Shown piece by piece: positions 1 to 7,968 of a DNA stretch of 64,000 nt. A program made the position numbers and the translations under genes. Source of the stretch: RFTU01 sp046094505 (GTDB lineage Bacteria > Pseudomonadota > Gammaproteobacteria > Burkholderiales > Burkholderiaceae_C); assembly GCA_046094505.1 (NCBI GenBank), contig JBJTHN010000001.1, forward strand, positions 20,049 to 84,048, read 5' to 3'. Below the pieces are notes generated by a model. That model was not told the DNA's origin and did no database searches. It saw only the letters and a program-made list of their open reading frames with translations. Position 1 is the first letter of the stretch, and each line of letters begins with the position of its first letter.

Positions 1-156
1 GAACACCAGAAGGCCGCAAGGGCCGAGGGCTGGCGCACCGTGTGGATGCAACGCTGGATGCGCGCCAGCCAGCGCAAAACCGAGGCCATGGGGCGCGGCT
101 TGATGCGCCGCCCGGCCTATGTGGACCGCCGCCTGAGCAGCCTGGCGGCCCTGTGA
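1..156 (+). CDS. C-terminal end of an unidentified protein (5' truncated by window edge)
   Basis: An open frame runs from the first base of the window to a TGA at 154-156 and encodes the last 51 residues of a protein. The fragment is rich in Arg, Met and Trp (it contains WMQRWMRASQRK and ends RRLSSLAAL) and looks like a basic helical tail. I do not recognise a family. It ends 48 bases before slmA in the same direction, so the two may be co-transcribed. It could also be a fortuitous open frame, but the lack of stops and the codon use (G/C at third positions) favour a real gene end. Confidence 0.45.
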   Translation, partial: EHQKAARAEGWRTVWMQRWMRASQRKTEAMGRGLMRRPAYVDRRLSSLAAL

Positions 157-204
157 CAGAATCAGCGCTCAGGTGTACTGCACCTTCTACCGCCTGTTTC
201 CGCC

Positions 205-870
205 ATGACGCCCCAGCCTGCCAGCCCGTTCCCTACTGCCGCCGCTGCGACTGACGACGCCGCCAGCCAGGCCGCTTCGGGCGCGGACCGCAAGCGTCCG
301 CGGCCCGGTGAGCGGCGCATCCAGATCCTGCAGACCTTGGCCTCGATGCTGGAGCAACCCGACGCCGACCGCATCACGACGGCGGCCTTGGCCGCCCGCC
401 TGGAGGTCAGCGAGGCGGCGCTGTACCGCCACTTCGCCAGCAAGGCGCAGATGTTCGAAGGGCTGATCGAGTTCATCGAGTCCAGCCTGTTCACCCTGTT
501 CAACCAAATCACCCAGGGGTCGGGCGATGGGCGTGAGCACGCCCGGCGCATCGTGTTCGTGCTGCTGCAGTTTGCCGAACGCAACCCTGGCATGACCCGC
601 GTGATGGTGGGCGATGCCCTGATACTGGAGCATGAGCGGCTTTCCGCGCGCATGGTGCAGCTGTTCGACCGCGTGGAGTCCCAGCTCAAGCAGTGTCTGC
701 GCGAAGCGGGCGATGCCGCCGGCTCCACCACCGCCACCGTCGATGCGCAGATTCGGGCGGCGGCCTTGACTGCCCTGGCCCTGGGTCGCCTGCAACGCTT
801 TGCCCGATCGGGTTTCAAGCGCAGCCCCACCGAACACGCCGAGGCCACGCTGGCCCTCATGACCGTCTAG
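205..870 (+). CDS. slmA: Nucleoid occlusion factor SlmA, TetR-type DNA-binding protein
   Basis: A 221-residue protein. A disordered Ala/Pro-rich N-terminus of about 35 residues precedes a TetR-like helix-turn-helix (about residues 50-85, including ALAARLEVSEAALYRHFASK), then the SlmA core (FEGLIEFIESSLFTLFNQI, ERNPGMTRVMVGDAL). In characterised relatives SlmA binds DNA sites and blocks FtsZ assembly over the nucleoid. The length fits the family (about 200) plus the N-terminal extension. The ATG at 205 is the first in frame; a start nearer the conserved region cannot be excluded. Its stop codon overlaps the GTG of the next gene, so the two are probably translationally coupled. Confidence 0.9.
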   Translation: MTPQPASPFPTAAAATDDAASQAASGADRKRPRPGERRIQILQTLASMLEQPDADRITTAALAARLEVSEAALYRHFASKAQMFEGLIEFIESSLFTLFNQITQGSGDGREHARRIVFVLLQFAERNPGMTRVMVGDALILEHERLSARMVQLFDRVESQLKQCLREAGDAAGSTTATVDAQIRAAALTALALGRLQRFARSGFKRSPTEHAEATLALMTV

Positions 871-1562
871 TGCAGCCTCAGGCGCACGGCTTGGGGGCGG
901 GGCCCGCCCAGCACATCGGCCCGCAGGGCTGCATCTTGGAGCTGTGGCCGCAGCGAGCAGCCTTTGATCCGGCGCTCAAGATGCTGCTGGTGGCCGATGC
1001 CCACTTCGGAAAAGGGCACACCTTTCGCCGCCATGGGCTGCCGGTGCCTGCAGCCTCAGAAGAGGCCATGGTGCGTCGCCTGGAGGTGCTCTTGGAGGCC
1101 ACCGGTGCCCACGAGCTCGTTTTTCTGGGCGACCTGCTGCACGGCCCCTGGTCCCAGGAGCCGCAGGCACTGCAGGCCCTGGCGCAATGGCGTGCCCGCC
1201 ACCCGGCTTTGGAGGTTCACCTGGTGCGGGGCAACCACGACCACCATGCTGGAGACCCTCCGGCCCACTTGGGTATCGAGGTCCATGCGGGTCCGCTTCG
1301 CCGTGGCCCGTGGGCCTTGGTGCACGAACCCGAGGCGGTGGCCGGCGCGTACGCGCTGGCCGGCCACCTGCACCCAGGGGTGCAGTTGCGCGAGCCGGGC
1401 GGCCTGCGCCTGCGCCTGCCCTGCTTTCGCATGACCCCGGCCTACGGCGTGCTGCCGGCCTTTGGGGCCTTCACCGGATTGCACACACAGGCTGCACTGG
1501 GAGACGATCGGGTGTACGCTGTGATGGAGGAAGAGGGCTTGGTGGTGCCCTTGCAGCGTTGA
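870..1562 (+). CDS. pdeM: Ligase-associated DNA damage response endonuclease PdeM (metallophosphoesterase)
   Basis: A 230-residue calcineurin-like metallophosphoesterase. The metal-binding motifs appear in order: DAHFGKG (about residue 43), GDLLHG, GNHDHH, and GHLHPG near the C-terminus. The spacing and flanking sequence (FRRHGLPVPAASEEAM, PCFRMTPAYGVLPAFG) are those of the PdeM family, which usually sits beside an ATP-dependent ligase, a beta-CASP exonuclease and an Lhr-like helicase. Those three partners are in this window but about 38 kb away (39.5-46.7 kb). I chose GTG at 870 because it overlaps the slmA stop and gives the normal length; the first in-frame ATG is inside the conserved core. 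Part of a run slmA-pdeM-glgC on the same strand. Confidence 0.85.
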   Translation: MQPQAHGLGAGPAQHIGPQGCILELWPQRAAFDPALKMLLVADAHFGKGHTFRRHGLPVPAASEEAMVRRLEVLLEATGAHELVFLGDLLHGPWSQEPQALQALAQWRARHPALEVHLVRGNHDHHAGDPPAHLGIEVHAGPLRRGPWALVHEPEAVAGAYALAGHLHPGVQLREPGGLRLRLPCFRMTPAYGVLPAFGAFTGLHTQAALGDDRVYAVMEEEGLVVPLQR

Positions 1563-1594
1563 GCGCAGCGCCACCCGTGCAGCCCCCGTTCACC

Positions 1595-2917
1595 ATGAAC
1601 CCATCCGGACCCACCAGCGAACACCGCCCCAACGAGTTGCACCTGCAACCGCACATGCTGGCGCGGCGCACCATTGCCCTGGTCTTGGCCGGCGGGCGCG
1701 GGTCGCGGCTCAAGCAGCTCACGGACAGCCGGGCCAAGCCGGCGGTGTACTTTGGCGGCAAGTTCCGCATCATCGACTTCGCCTTGTCCAACTGCGTCAA
1801 CTCCGGCATTCGGCGCATCGGCGTGGTCACACAGTACAAGTCCCATTCGCTGCTGCGGCACCTGCAGCGGGGCTGGTCCTTCCTTCGTGCCGAACTCAAC
1901 GAGATGGTGGACCTCATGCCCGCGCAACAGCGCGTGGACGAGGAGCACTGGTACCGGGGCACGGCCGATGCCGTCTATCAGAACCTGGACATCGTGCGCA
2001 GCGCCAACCCGTCCTACGTGATGGTGCTGGCCGGTGACCACATCTACAAGATGGACTACTCGGTGATGCTGCGCGACCACGTGTCCAGCGGCAAGCCGTG
2101 TACCGTGGGCTGCATTGAGGTGCCCCTCAAGGAATCACATGCCTTTGGGGTGATGGCGGTGGATGGGCAACGCGCCATCACCGCCTTCGTCGAAAAGCCC
2201 CAAGACCCGCCGCCCATGCCTGGCCGCCCCGACACCGCTTTGTGCAGCATGGGCATCTACATCTTCGATGCCGAGTACCTCTATCGCTTGCTCGATGAAG
2301 ACCTGGCCAATCCATCATCCGAGCACGACTTCGGCAAGAACGTGATCCCCAAGGTGGTGTCGGAAGGGCGTGCCTTGGCGCACCCTTTCTCCATGTCCTG
2401 CATCACCAATAGCCAGCTGCACTACTGGCGCGACGTGGGCACGATCGATGCCTTCTGGTCGGCCAATCTCGACCTGGCTTCCATCACGCCCGAGCTCGAC
2501 ATCTACGACACCAACTGGCCGATCTGGACCTCGCAGCGCCAGCTGCCACCGGCCAAGTTCATCCCCGACCGCACCGGCATGCATGGCATGACGGTCAACA
2601 CCATGGTCAGCGGCGGCTGCATCGTCAGTGGTTCGCATGTGTCGAACTCGGTGTTGTTTTCCGAGGTTCGGGTGCACTCGTTTTGCTTCATCGACCAAGC
2701 GGTGATCCTGCCTGGGGTCACCGTGGGCTCAAGATCGCGTTTGAAGAAGGTGGTGATCGACCGGGGCTGTCGCATACCCGAGGGCATGGTCATCGGCGAA
2801 GACCCGCTGGCCGACGCCCAGCGTTTTGAGCGCACCGACAACGGGGTGGTGCTGGTCACCCGCAGCATGTTGGAGAAGTTGCAGGCCGCGCAAGATCCCC
2901 TTCAGGACAAGGCCTGA
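1595..2917 (+). CDS. glgC: Glucose-1-phosphate adenylyltransferase (ADP-glucose pyrophosphorylase)
   Basis: A 440-residue enzyme that makes ADP-glucose from ATP and glucose-1-phosphate, the committed step of bacterial glycogen synthesis. The N-terminal nucleotidyltransferase signature LVLAGGRGSRLKQLT and the activator/substrate region AKPAVYFGGKFRIIDFALSN are present, followed by HWYRGTADAVYQN and the substrate motif FVEKPQDPP. The C-terminal third is a left-handed beta-helix domain (HVSNSVLFSEVRVHS, PGVTVGSRSRLKKVVIDRG). Full length for the family. It lies 7 bases upstream of glgA, so the two form an operon. No branching enzyme, glgX or glgP is in the window. Confidence 0.96.
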   Translation: MNPSGPTSEHRPNELHLQPHMLARRTIALVLAGGRGSRLKQLTDSRAKPAVYFGGKFRIIDFALSNCVNSGIRRIGVVTQYKSHSLLRHLQRGWSFLRAELNEMVDLMPAQQRVDEEHWYRGTADAVYQNLDIVRSANPSYVMVLAGDHIYKMDYSVMLRDHVSSGKPCTVGCIEVPLKESHAFGVMAVDGQRAITAFVEKPQDPPPMPGRPDTALCSMGIYIFDAEYLYRLLDEDLANPSSEHDFGKNVIPKVVSEGRALAHPFSMSCITNSQLHYWRDVGTIDAFWSANLDLASITPELDIYDTNWPIWTSQRQLPPAKFIPDRTGMHGMTVNTMVSGGCIVSGSHVSNSVLFSEVRVHSFCFIDQAVILPGVTVGSRSRLKKVVIDRGCRIPEGMVIGEDPLADAQRFERTDNGVVLVTRSMLEKLQAAQDPLQDKA

Positions 2918-2924
2918 ACGCTGG

Positions 2925-4397
2925 ATGAAGGTTCTGCAAGCGGCGGCTGAGGCCGTTCCCCTGGTCAAGACGGGTGGCCTGGCCGATGTGGTGGGCGCTT
3001 TGCCCGATGCGCTGACACGCGCCGGGGTGGCCAGCCGTTTGCTGCTGCCGGGCTTTGCGGCCGTGCGCGCAGCGCTCAAGGACCCGCGCGTGGTGGCCGC
3101 GCTGCCGTGTCCTTGGGGTGCGGCAGCGCCCCGCCTGGTGGCCGGGCGGCTGAAGCCTTTCGGTGATGCGCCGGCCTATGTGGTGGTGGCGCCCGACCTT
3201 TATGAACGCCCGGGTGGCCCTTATGCCGACTCCACGGGCGCGGCCTGGCCCGACAACCACCGACGCTTCGCGCCCTTGGCCTGGGCGGCCCGGACCCTGG
3301 CTCGAGGGGCGGATGCCCGCTGGCGGCCCGATGTGGTGCACGCGCACGACTGGCATGCGGGGCTGGTGCCGGCCGCTTTGGCCCACGCGGGGCTGCCGGC
3401 CGCCAGTGTGATGACGGTGCACAACCTGGCCTATCAGGGCTTGTTCCCGGCGCAAACCTTTTTGGACCTGGACCTGCCGGCAGCGGCCTGGAGCATTGAA
3501 GGCCTGGAGTTCTGGGGGCAGGTGTCCTTCATGAAGGCCGGGCTTCAGCATGCACAGGCCATCAGCACGGTCAGCCCCCGATATGCGCAGGAGGTGCAGC
3601 AGGCTGCCCTGGGCTGCGGGCTCGATGGTGTGCTGCGCGCGCACACGGGTGGCGTGACCGGGATCCTCAACGGGGTCGACTATGGCGTGTGGCACCCCAG
3701 CATCGACCTCCATGTGCCGCAGCGCTTTGACGCCAGCGATCTGCGCGGCAAGGCCGTGTGCAAGGCGCAGCTGCAGCGTGAGCACGGCTTGCGCGGCGAC
3801 GGGCGGGCCATGCTGATGGCCGTGGTCAGCCGCTTGACCAGCCAAAAAGGGCTGGACCTGTTGCTTCAGGGTTTGCCACAGGCCCTGGCCGGTGGTGCGC
3901 AGCTGGTGGTGCTGGGGCAGGGGGATGCCGACCTGGAAGCCGGATTTGCTGCGGCTGTTCGGGCCTACCCGGGGCAGGTGGCCTTGCTGCGCGCACACGA
4001 CGAAGCCCTGGCGCACCAGATCTTTGCCGCAGCCGATTTGGTGCTGGTACCTTCTCGCTTTGAGCCCTGCGGGCTGACGCAGCTGTACGCCATGGCCTAC
4101 GGAGCCTTACCGCTGGTGCACCATGTGGGCGGCTTGGCGGACACTGTGGTGGACGCCACCCTGGAGGCCCTGGAAGACGACCAGGCCACCGGGTTGGCTT
4201 TCCACCGCTTTGATGTGCAGGCCTTCGAGGCCGCAATGCGCCGCGCGCAGCTCTTGTGGACGCGCCCGGCGCAGTGGGCACAGGTGCAGCAGCGGGCGAT
4301 GACCCAGCGTTTTGATTGGGACCGGGCGGCACGCGCCTATGTGGCCTTGTATGGCCAGGCCATCGCGCGACGGCAGGCCCTGGCTACACTGGCTTGA
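2925..4397 (+). CDS. glgA: Glycogen synthase (ADP-glucose-dependent, GT5)
   Basis: A 490-residue GT-B glycosyltransferase that elongates alpha-1,4-glucan from ADP-glucose. The N-terminal KTGGLADVVGALP motif binds ADP-glucose; VVHAHDWHAGLVPA, the ILNGVDYGVWHP hinge and the catalytic C-terminal block SRFEPCGLTQLYAMAYG are all present. Its stop overlaps the ATG of the next gene by one base. Compared with Escherichia coli GlgA (477 residues) it is normal length. Start chosen at the ATG immediately before the conserved N-terminus. Confidence 0.96.
   Translation: MKVLQAAAEAVPLVKTGGLADVVGALPDALTRAGVASRLLLPGFAAVRAALKDPRVVAALPCPWGAAAPRLVAGRLKPFGDAPAYVVVAPDLYERPGGPYADSTGAAWPDNHRRFAPLAWAARTLARGADARWRPDVVHAHDWHAGLVPAALAHAGLPAASVMTVHNLAYQGLFPAQTFLDLDLPAAAWSIEGLEFWGQVSFMKAGLQHAQAISTVSPRYAQEVQQAALGCGLDGVLRAHTGGVTGILNGVDYGVWHPSIDLHVPQRFDASDLRGKAVCKAQLQREHGLRGDGRAMLMAVVSRLTSQKGLDLLLQGLPQALAGGAQLVVLGQGDADLEAGFAAAVRAYPGQVALLRAHDEALAHQIFAAADLVLVPSRFEPCGLTQLYAMAYGALPLVHHVGGLADTVVDATLEALEDDQATGLAFHRFDVQAFEAAMRRAQLLWTRPAQWAQVQQRAMTQRFDWDRAARAYVALYGQAIARRQALATLA
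4385..4390 (+). promoter_or_regulatory. Candidate -10 element of a leaderless promoter for the DUF815 gene
   Basis: TACACT followed by exactly six bases and then the ATG at 4397. This layout recurs at many genes in this window. It would start transcription at or next to the start codon. The site lies inside the last codons of glgA, so it would be an internal promoter. No clear -35 was identified. Confidence 0.4.
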
Positions 4398-5332
4398 TGG
4401 CTGATTCAACCGATCTGCAGCGCTTGCTGCAGCGTGCACACGACCTCATCGACCGCTTGGAGCAGTTGGTGCCACCCCCTGCACCGAAGCCGGATTTCCA
4501 AGCGAGCATCGCCTTTCGTTGGCGCCGCCGAATTGGCCTGGGCCTGCTGCAACCGGTGCGGCAGGTGGCCTCGATCTCCTTGTCAGACCTGCAAGAGGTG
4601 GAGGGCCAAAAGGAGCGATTGGTGCGCAACACCGAGCAGTTCGTTCTGGGCCGCCCGGCCAACAATGTTCTGCTGACCGGTGCGCGCGGCACGGGCAAGA
4701 GCTCGCTCATCAAGGCCTGTTTGCAGGCTTACGCCAGCCAAGGTCTGCGCCTGATCGAGGTGGACAAGGCCGACCTGACCGACCTGCCCGACATCACCGA
4801 GCTCATCGCGGACCGCCCTGAACGCTTCATCATCTTTTGTGACGACCTGTCTTTCGATGAGGGCGAGCCCGGCTACAAGGCGCTGAAGTCGGTGCTCGAC
4901 GGCACCATTTCGGCCGCGGCCGACAACCTGTTGGTGTATGCCACCAGCAACCGCCGCCACCTCTTGCCGGAGTACAAGAAGGACAACCTGAGCTACACCC
5001 ACACCGAAGATGGCGAGGTGCACCCGGGCGAGGTCATCGAGGAGAAGATCTCCCTGTCCGAGCGCTTCGGCCTGTGGCTGAGCTTCTACCCCTTCAGCCA
5101 AGCGGAGTACCTGGCCATCGTGACCCAATGGCTGAAGCACTTTGCCTGCGACGAGGCTTCGATTGCCGCGGCGCGTCAGCCCTCATTGGTCTGGGCCTTG
5201 GAGCGCGGCTCGCGCAGCGGCCGCGTGGCTTGGCAATTCGCACGCGATTGGGCGGGGCGCGACCACGCCGGCGACCCAGCCGCAGCAGCGTCGTGGGATA
5301 CGCCGGCACCCGACGGCTTGGACCGTGTATGA
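4397..5332 (+). CDS. DUF815-family AAA+ ATPase of unknown role
   Basis: A 311-residue predicted P-loop ATPase. The N-terminal 60 residues are helical; a Walker A motif, LLTGARGTGKSSLIKA, lies near residue 95, and the Walker B-like strand is FIIFCDDLSF. ADNLLVYATSNRRHLLPEY is characteristic of DUF815. The biochemical function of the family is not established. The start codon overlaps the glgA stop by one base, and the next gene is a NUDIX hydrolase four bases downstream. The link to glycogen genes may be positional only. A -10-like element 6 bp before the ATG suggests it can also be transcribed independently. Confidence 0.85.
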   Translation: MADSTDLQRLLQRAHDLIDRLEQLVPPPAPKPDFQASIAFRWRRRIGLGLLQPVRQVASISLSDLQEVEGQKERLVRNTEQFVLGRPANNVLLTGARGTGKSSLIKACLQAYASQGLRLIEVDKADLTDLPDITELIADRPERFIIFCDDLSFDEGEPGYKALKSVLDGTISAAADNLLVYATSNRRHLLPEYKKDNLSYTHTEDGEVHPGEVIEEKISLSERFGLWLSFYPFSQAEYLAIVTQWLKHFACDEASIAAARQPSLVWALERGSRSGRVAWQFARDWAGRDHAGDPAAAASWDTPAPDGLDRV

Positions 5333-5335
5333 CCC

Positions 5336-5866
5336 TTGGGTCTTGCCTTGAAGCCTGATCGGCCCGACGCGAACCTGGTCACCGTGGTGGATGGTGCCCA
5401 GCGCAGCTTGGAAGCACCCGCCACCGATGTGGCGGTGGGCATCTTGGTGCGACGAGATGAGCAGGGCCGTGAATGCGCCTTCCTGCTGACCAGCCGCCCC
5501 CCGGGCAAGGTGTATGCGGGCTACTGGGAGTACCCGGGCGGCAAGTTTGAGCCGGGCGAGACGCTGGAGCAGGCGCTGGCGCGCGAACTGCATGAAGAGT
5601 TGGGCATCCGCATCGCAGACGTCCACCCGTGGCAAGAGGAACTCTTTGACTACCCGCACGCCCGCGTGCGCCTGCATTTTTGCAAGGTGTACGAGTGGGA
5701 AGGTGACTTTGACATGCGGGAAGGCCAGCAGATGGCCTGGTGCAGCTTGCCGGTGACGGTGGGTCCGGTGCTGCCGGGCACCCTGCCGGTGTTGGCCTGG
5801 TTCGCGCGCGACTGGCAACACCCCGGGCCGCTGACCGTGCCGGCCCCGCTGCCAGTGGGCGTATGA
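5336..5866 (+). CDS. NUDIX hydrolase, MutT-like (8-oxo-dGTP diphosphatase type)
   Basis: About 176 residues. The NUDIX box is complete: G-K-F-E-P-G-E, seven residues, then RELHEELGI, preceded by YAGYWEYPGG. The substrate-facing sequence (SRPPGKVYAGYWEYPGGK, VRLHFCKVYEWEGD) matches MutT-type enzymes that remove oxidised dGTP from the nucleotide pool, but substrate is inferred from similarity. No ATG is available near the N-terminus; TTG at 5336 or 5348, or a GTG near 5384, are the candidate starts, so the start is uncertain. It follows the DUF815 gene by four bases. Confidence 0.8.
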   Translation: MGLALKPDRPDANLVTVVDGAQRSLEAPATDVAVGILVRRDEQGRECAFLLTSRPPGKVYAGYWEYPGGKFEPGETLEQALARELHEELGIRIADVHPWQEELFDYPHARVRLHFCKVYEWEGDFDMREGQQMAWCSLPVTVGPVLPGTLPVLAWFARDWQHPGPLTVPAPLPVGV

Positions 5867-5882
5867 GCCTGCCCGTGGACAC

Positions 5883-5888
5883 TACACT
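5883..5888 (+). promoter_or_regulatory. Candidate -10 element of a leaderless promoter for hisI
   Basis: TACACT, six bases, then the hisI ATG at 5895. It is the same arrangement as at 4385. It lies in the 28-base gap after the NUDIX gene and there is no obvious Shine-Dalgarno sequence before hisI, which supports a leaderless reading. Confidence 0.4.
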
Positions 5889-5894
5889 GGGCTT

Positions 5895-6284
5895 ATGAGT
5901 TGGTTGGACGACATCAAGTGGGACGGCAACGGCCTGGTTACGGCCATCGCGCAGGAAGCCTCCACGGGCGACGTGCTGATGGTGGCCTGGATGAACCGAC
6001 AGGCGCTGGAGCTCACGGTCCAAACGGGCCACGCCGTCTACTGGAGCCGCTCGCGCGGCCGCCTGTGGCACAAGGGCGAAGAAAGTGGCCATGTGCAGCA
6101 GGTGCACGAGGTGCGCCTGGACTGCGACGGGGATGTCCTTCTGCTGAAAGTCACACAACTCGGGCATGATCCCGGGATTGCCTGCCACACCGGTCGCCAC
6201 AGCTGCTTCTACAGCGTCCTGCGCGAAGGGCGCTGGGAGCCGGTGGAGCCCGTGCTCAAAGACCCCGATTCGATCTACCGTTGA
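5895..6284 (+). CDS. hisI: Phosphoribosyl-AMP cyclohydrolase
   Basis: A 129-residue enzyme for the third step of histidine synthesis, opening the ring of phosphoribosyl-AMP. The start WLDDIKWDGNGLVTAIAQ, the VLMVAWMN and YWSRSRGRLWHKGEESGH blocks, the metal-binding DCDGDVLLLKV and the Zn cysteines in CHTGRHSCFY are all conserved. As is usual in this group it is a separate protein from HisE, which follows 29 bases downstream. Confidence 0.96.
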   Translation: MSWLDDIKWDGNGLVTAIAQEASTGDVLMVAWMNRQALELTVQTGHAVYWSRSRGRLWHKGEESGHVQQVHEVRLDCDGDVLLLKVTQLGHDPGIACHTGRHSCFYSVLREGRWEPVEPVLKDPDSIYR

Positions 6285-6313
6285 CGACCCCCAGCCGCGC
6301 GCCTTGCGTACCC

Positions 6314-6694
6314 ATGAGCCCCTCCCATTCAGCCCCCGGTTCCAACCCTGCGTCCCAGGATGTGCTGGAGCGCCTGGCCGATGTGATCGACCAGCGCCGC
6401 CAGGGCGATCCTGACAAGAGCTATGTGGCGCGTCTGTTTCACAAGGGCCCGGACGCCATCCTCAAGAAGGTGGGCGAAGAGGCCACGGAAACCGTTATGG
6501 CCGCCAAGGACGGCGACCCGCAAAAGATCGTCTACGAGGTAGCCGACCTGTGGTTCCACAGCCTGATCGCCCTGGCCCAATTCGGCTTGCGGCCGGCCGA
6601 TGTGCTGGCTGAACTCACACGCCGAGAGGGGCTTTCCGGTCTGGAAGAATTCGCAGCCCGCAAGGCACAGCAACGCGAACAGGATGAGCCATGA
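6314..6694 (+). CDS. hisE: Phosphoribosyl-ATP pyrophosphatase
   Basis: A 126-residue protein of the all-alpha NTP pyrophosphatase fold. It hydrolyses phosphoribosyl-ATP to phosphoribosyl-AMP, the second histidine step, feeding HisI. The motif KVGEEATETVMAAKDGD holds the Mg-binding Glu residues, followed by EVADLWFHSLIALAQFGL. I place the start at ATG 6314; a TTG at 6281 overlapping the hisI stop would add 11 poorly conserved residues. Its stop overlaps the next ATG by four bases. Confidence 0.95.
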   Translation: MSPSHSAPGSNPASQDVLERLADVIDQRRQGDPDKSYVARLFHKGPDAILKKVGEEATETVMAAKDGDPQKIVYEVADLWFHSLIALAQFGLRPADVLAELTRREGLSGLEEFAARKAQQREQDEP

Positions 6695-7038
6695 GCGCTG
6701 ACCCCAACTGCATCTTCTGCCGCATCGTGGCTGGGCAAATCCCCGCACGCAAGGTGCATGAAGACGAGCACATGCTGGCCTTCCATGACATCAACCCCTG
6801 GGCGCCGGTTCACATCTTGCTGATACCGAAGTTGCACATTGTTTCGATGGCCGATGTGCAGGCCGAGCACGCCGGGCTGATCGGCCACATGATGGCCCAG
6901 TCCCCGCGCCTGATGCGCGAGTTGGGCGTGAGCAATGGCTTTCGGCACGTGATCAACACCGGGGAAGATGGCCGCCAGGAGGTGTTGCACCTGCACATCC
7001 ACGTGATGGGCGGCCCAAGACCCTGGAACAAGGGCTGA
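6691..7038 (+). CDS. hinT: HIT-family purine nucleoside phosphoramidase, HINT-type
   Basis: A 115-residue HINT protein. It begins with the Zn-type cysteines CIFCRIVAGQIP and ends with the catalytic histidine triad HLHIHVMGG. Family members hydrolyse AMP- or GMP-N phosphoramidates; the physiological substrate is not known. It overlaps hisE by four bases (ATGA), and the his-hint-tat order is common in Burkholderiales. Confidence 0.9.
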   Translation: MSADPNCIFCRIVAGQIPARKVHEDEHMLAFHDINPWAPVHILLIPKLHIVSMADVQAEHAGLIGHMMAQSPRLMRELGVSNGFRHVINTGEDGRQEVLHLHIHVMGGPRPWNKG

Positions 7039-7084
7039 ACGGCGCCCACCCTAGAATCAAACCCCCTCACAAGGAGCAAGGCAT

Positions 7085-7330
7085 ATGGGATCGTTCAGCA
7101 TTTGGCACTGGTTGATCGTGCTGCTGGTGGTCATTTTGATTTTCGGCACCAAGAAGCTCAAGAACCTGGGCTCGGACCTGGGTGGCGCCGTCAAGGGCTT
7201 CAAGGACGGCGTCAAGGGCTCGCAGGAAGGCGCCGACGCGGCTGCTCCGGCGGCAGCGCCGGCCCAGCAGGTGACGGCCCACAAGACCGACGCGCAGACC
7301 GTGGATGTCGACGCCAAGACCAAGTCCTGA
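7085..7330 (+). CDS. tatA: Sec-independent protein translocase subunit TatA
   Basis: An 81-residue protein with one N-terminal membrane helix (FSIWHWLIVLLVVILIFG), the FGTKKLKNLG hinge and amphipathic helix, and an Ala/Pro/Gln-rich tail. TatA multimers form the pore that exports folded twin-arginine substrates. A good Shine-Dalgarno (AAGGAG) lies 6-7 bases before the ATG. First gene of tatABC. Confidence 0.95.
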   Translation: MGSFSIWHWLIVLLVVILIFGTKKLKNLGSDLGGAVKGFKDGVKGSQEGADAAAPAAAPAQQVTAHKTDAQTVDVDAKTKS

Positions 7331-7385
7331 TCACCGCGCACGCGGTGGCCGGGTGACCGTGCGCGCAAGCGCCTGATCGCGCCCC

Positions 7386-7901
7386 ATGATCGACTTCGGC
7401 TTCGACAAGCTTGCCCTCATCGGGGCGGTGGCGCTCATCGTCATCGGCCCTGAGAAACTGCCCAAGGTGGCCCGCACGGTGGGCCACCTGGTGGGCAAGG
7501 CGCAGCGTTACGTGGCCGATGTGAAAGCGGAGGTCAACCGCTCGATCGAGCTCGAAGAGCTCAAAAAGATGAAGAGCCAGTTCGAGACCGCCGCGCGCGA
7601 CGTCGAACAGTCGGTTCAGCAAGAAGTCAACGCAGCCAACGCCTCGGTGAGCAGCACCTGGGAAGGCCTGGGCAGCGACGCGGGCAGCTCATCCGGTTCC
7701 AGCACCTCCGATGCCAGCGCGGACTGGTCGCAGCAGCCGCTGCAAACACCGGTGCCGAGCTACCGCAACCCCAAAAAGAACTGGCGCCTCAAGCGCGCCG
7801 CCGTGCCCAACTGGTACAAGCAGCGCCAAGGCGTTCGCAGCCGGGCTCAGTCGGGCGCGGCGCGCGTGGCGCGTTTCCGGCCCAAGCCCACCGCACGCTG
7901 A
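7386..7901 (+). CDS. tatB: Sec-independent protein translocase subunit TatB
   Basis: A 171-residue protein. It has the short N-terminal TatB membrane segment with MIDFGFDKLALIGAVALIVI, then GPEKLPKVARTVGHL and a long charged amphipathic helix (EELKKMKSQFETAARD). The C-terminal tail is low complexity and ends strongly basic. TatB docks with TatC and receives substrates. Located between tatA and tatC. Confidence 0.94.
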   Translation: MIDFGFDKLALIGAVALIVIGPEKLPKVARTVGHLVGKAQRYVADVKAEVNRSIELEELKKMKSQFETAARDVEQSVQQEVNAANASVSSTWEGLGSDAGSSSGSSTSDASADWSQQPLQTPVPSYRNPKKNWRLKRAAVPNWYKQRQGVRSRAQSGAARVARFRPKPTAR

Positions 7902-7968
7902 GCCTTGAGCCCTGCCCAGCCCTTCACCGCGCCCCGCCGCGCGCCACCCGATTCAACAGCCCGATGAC

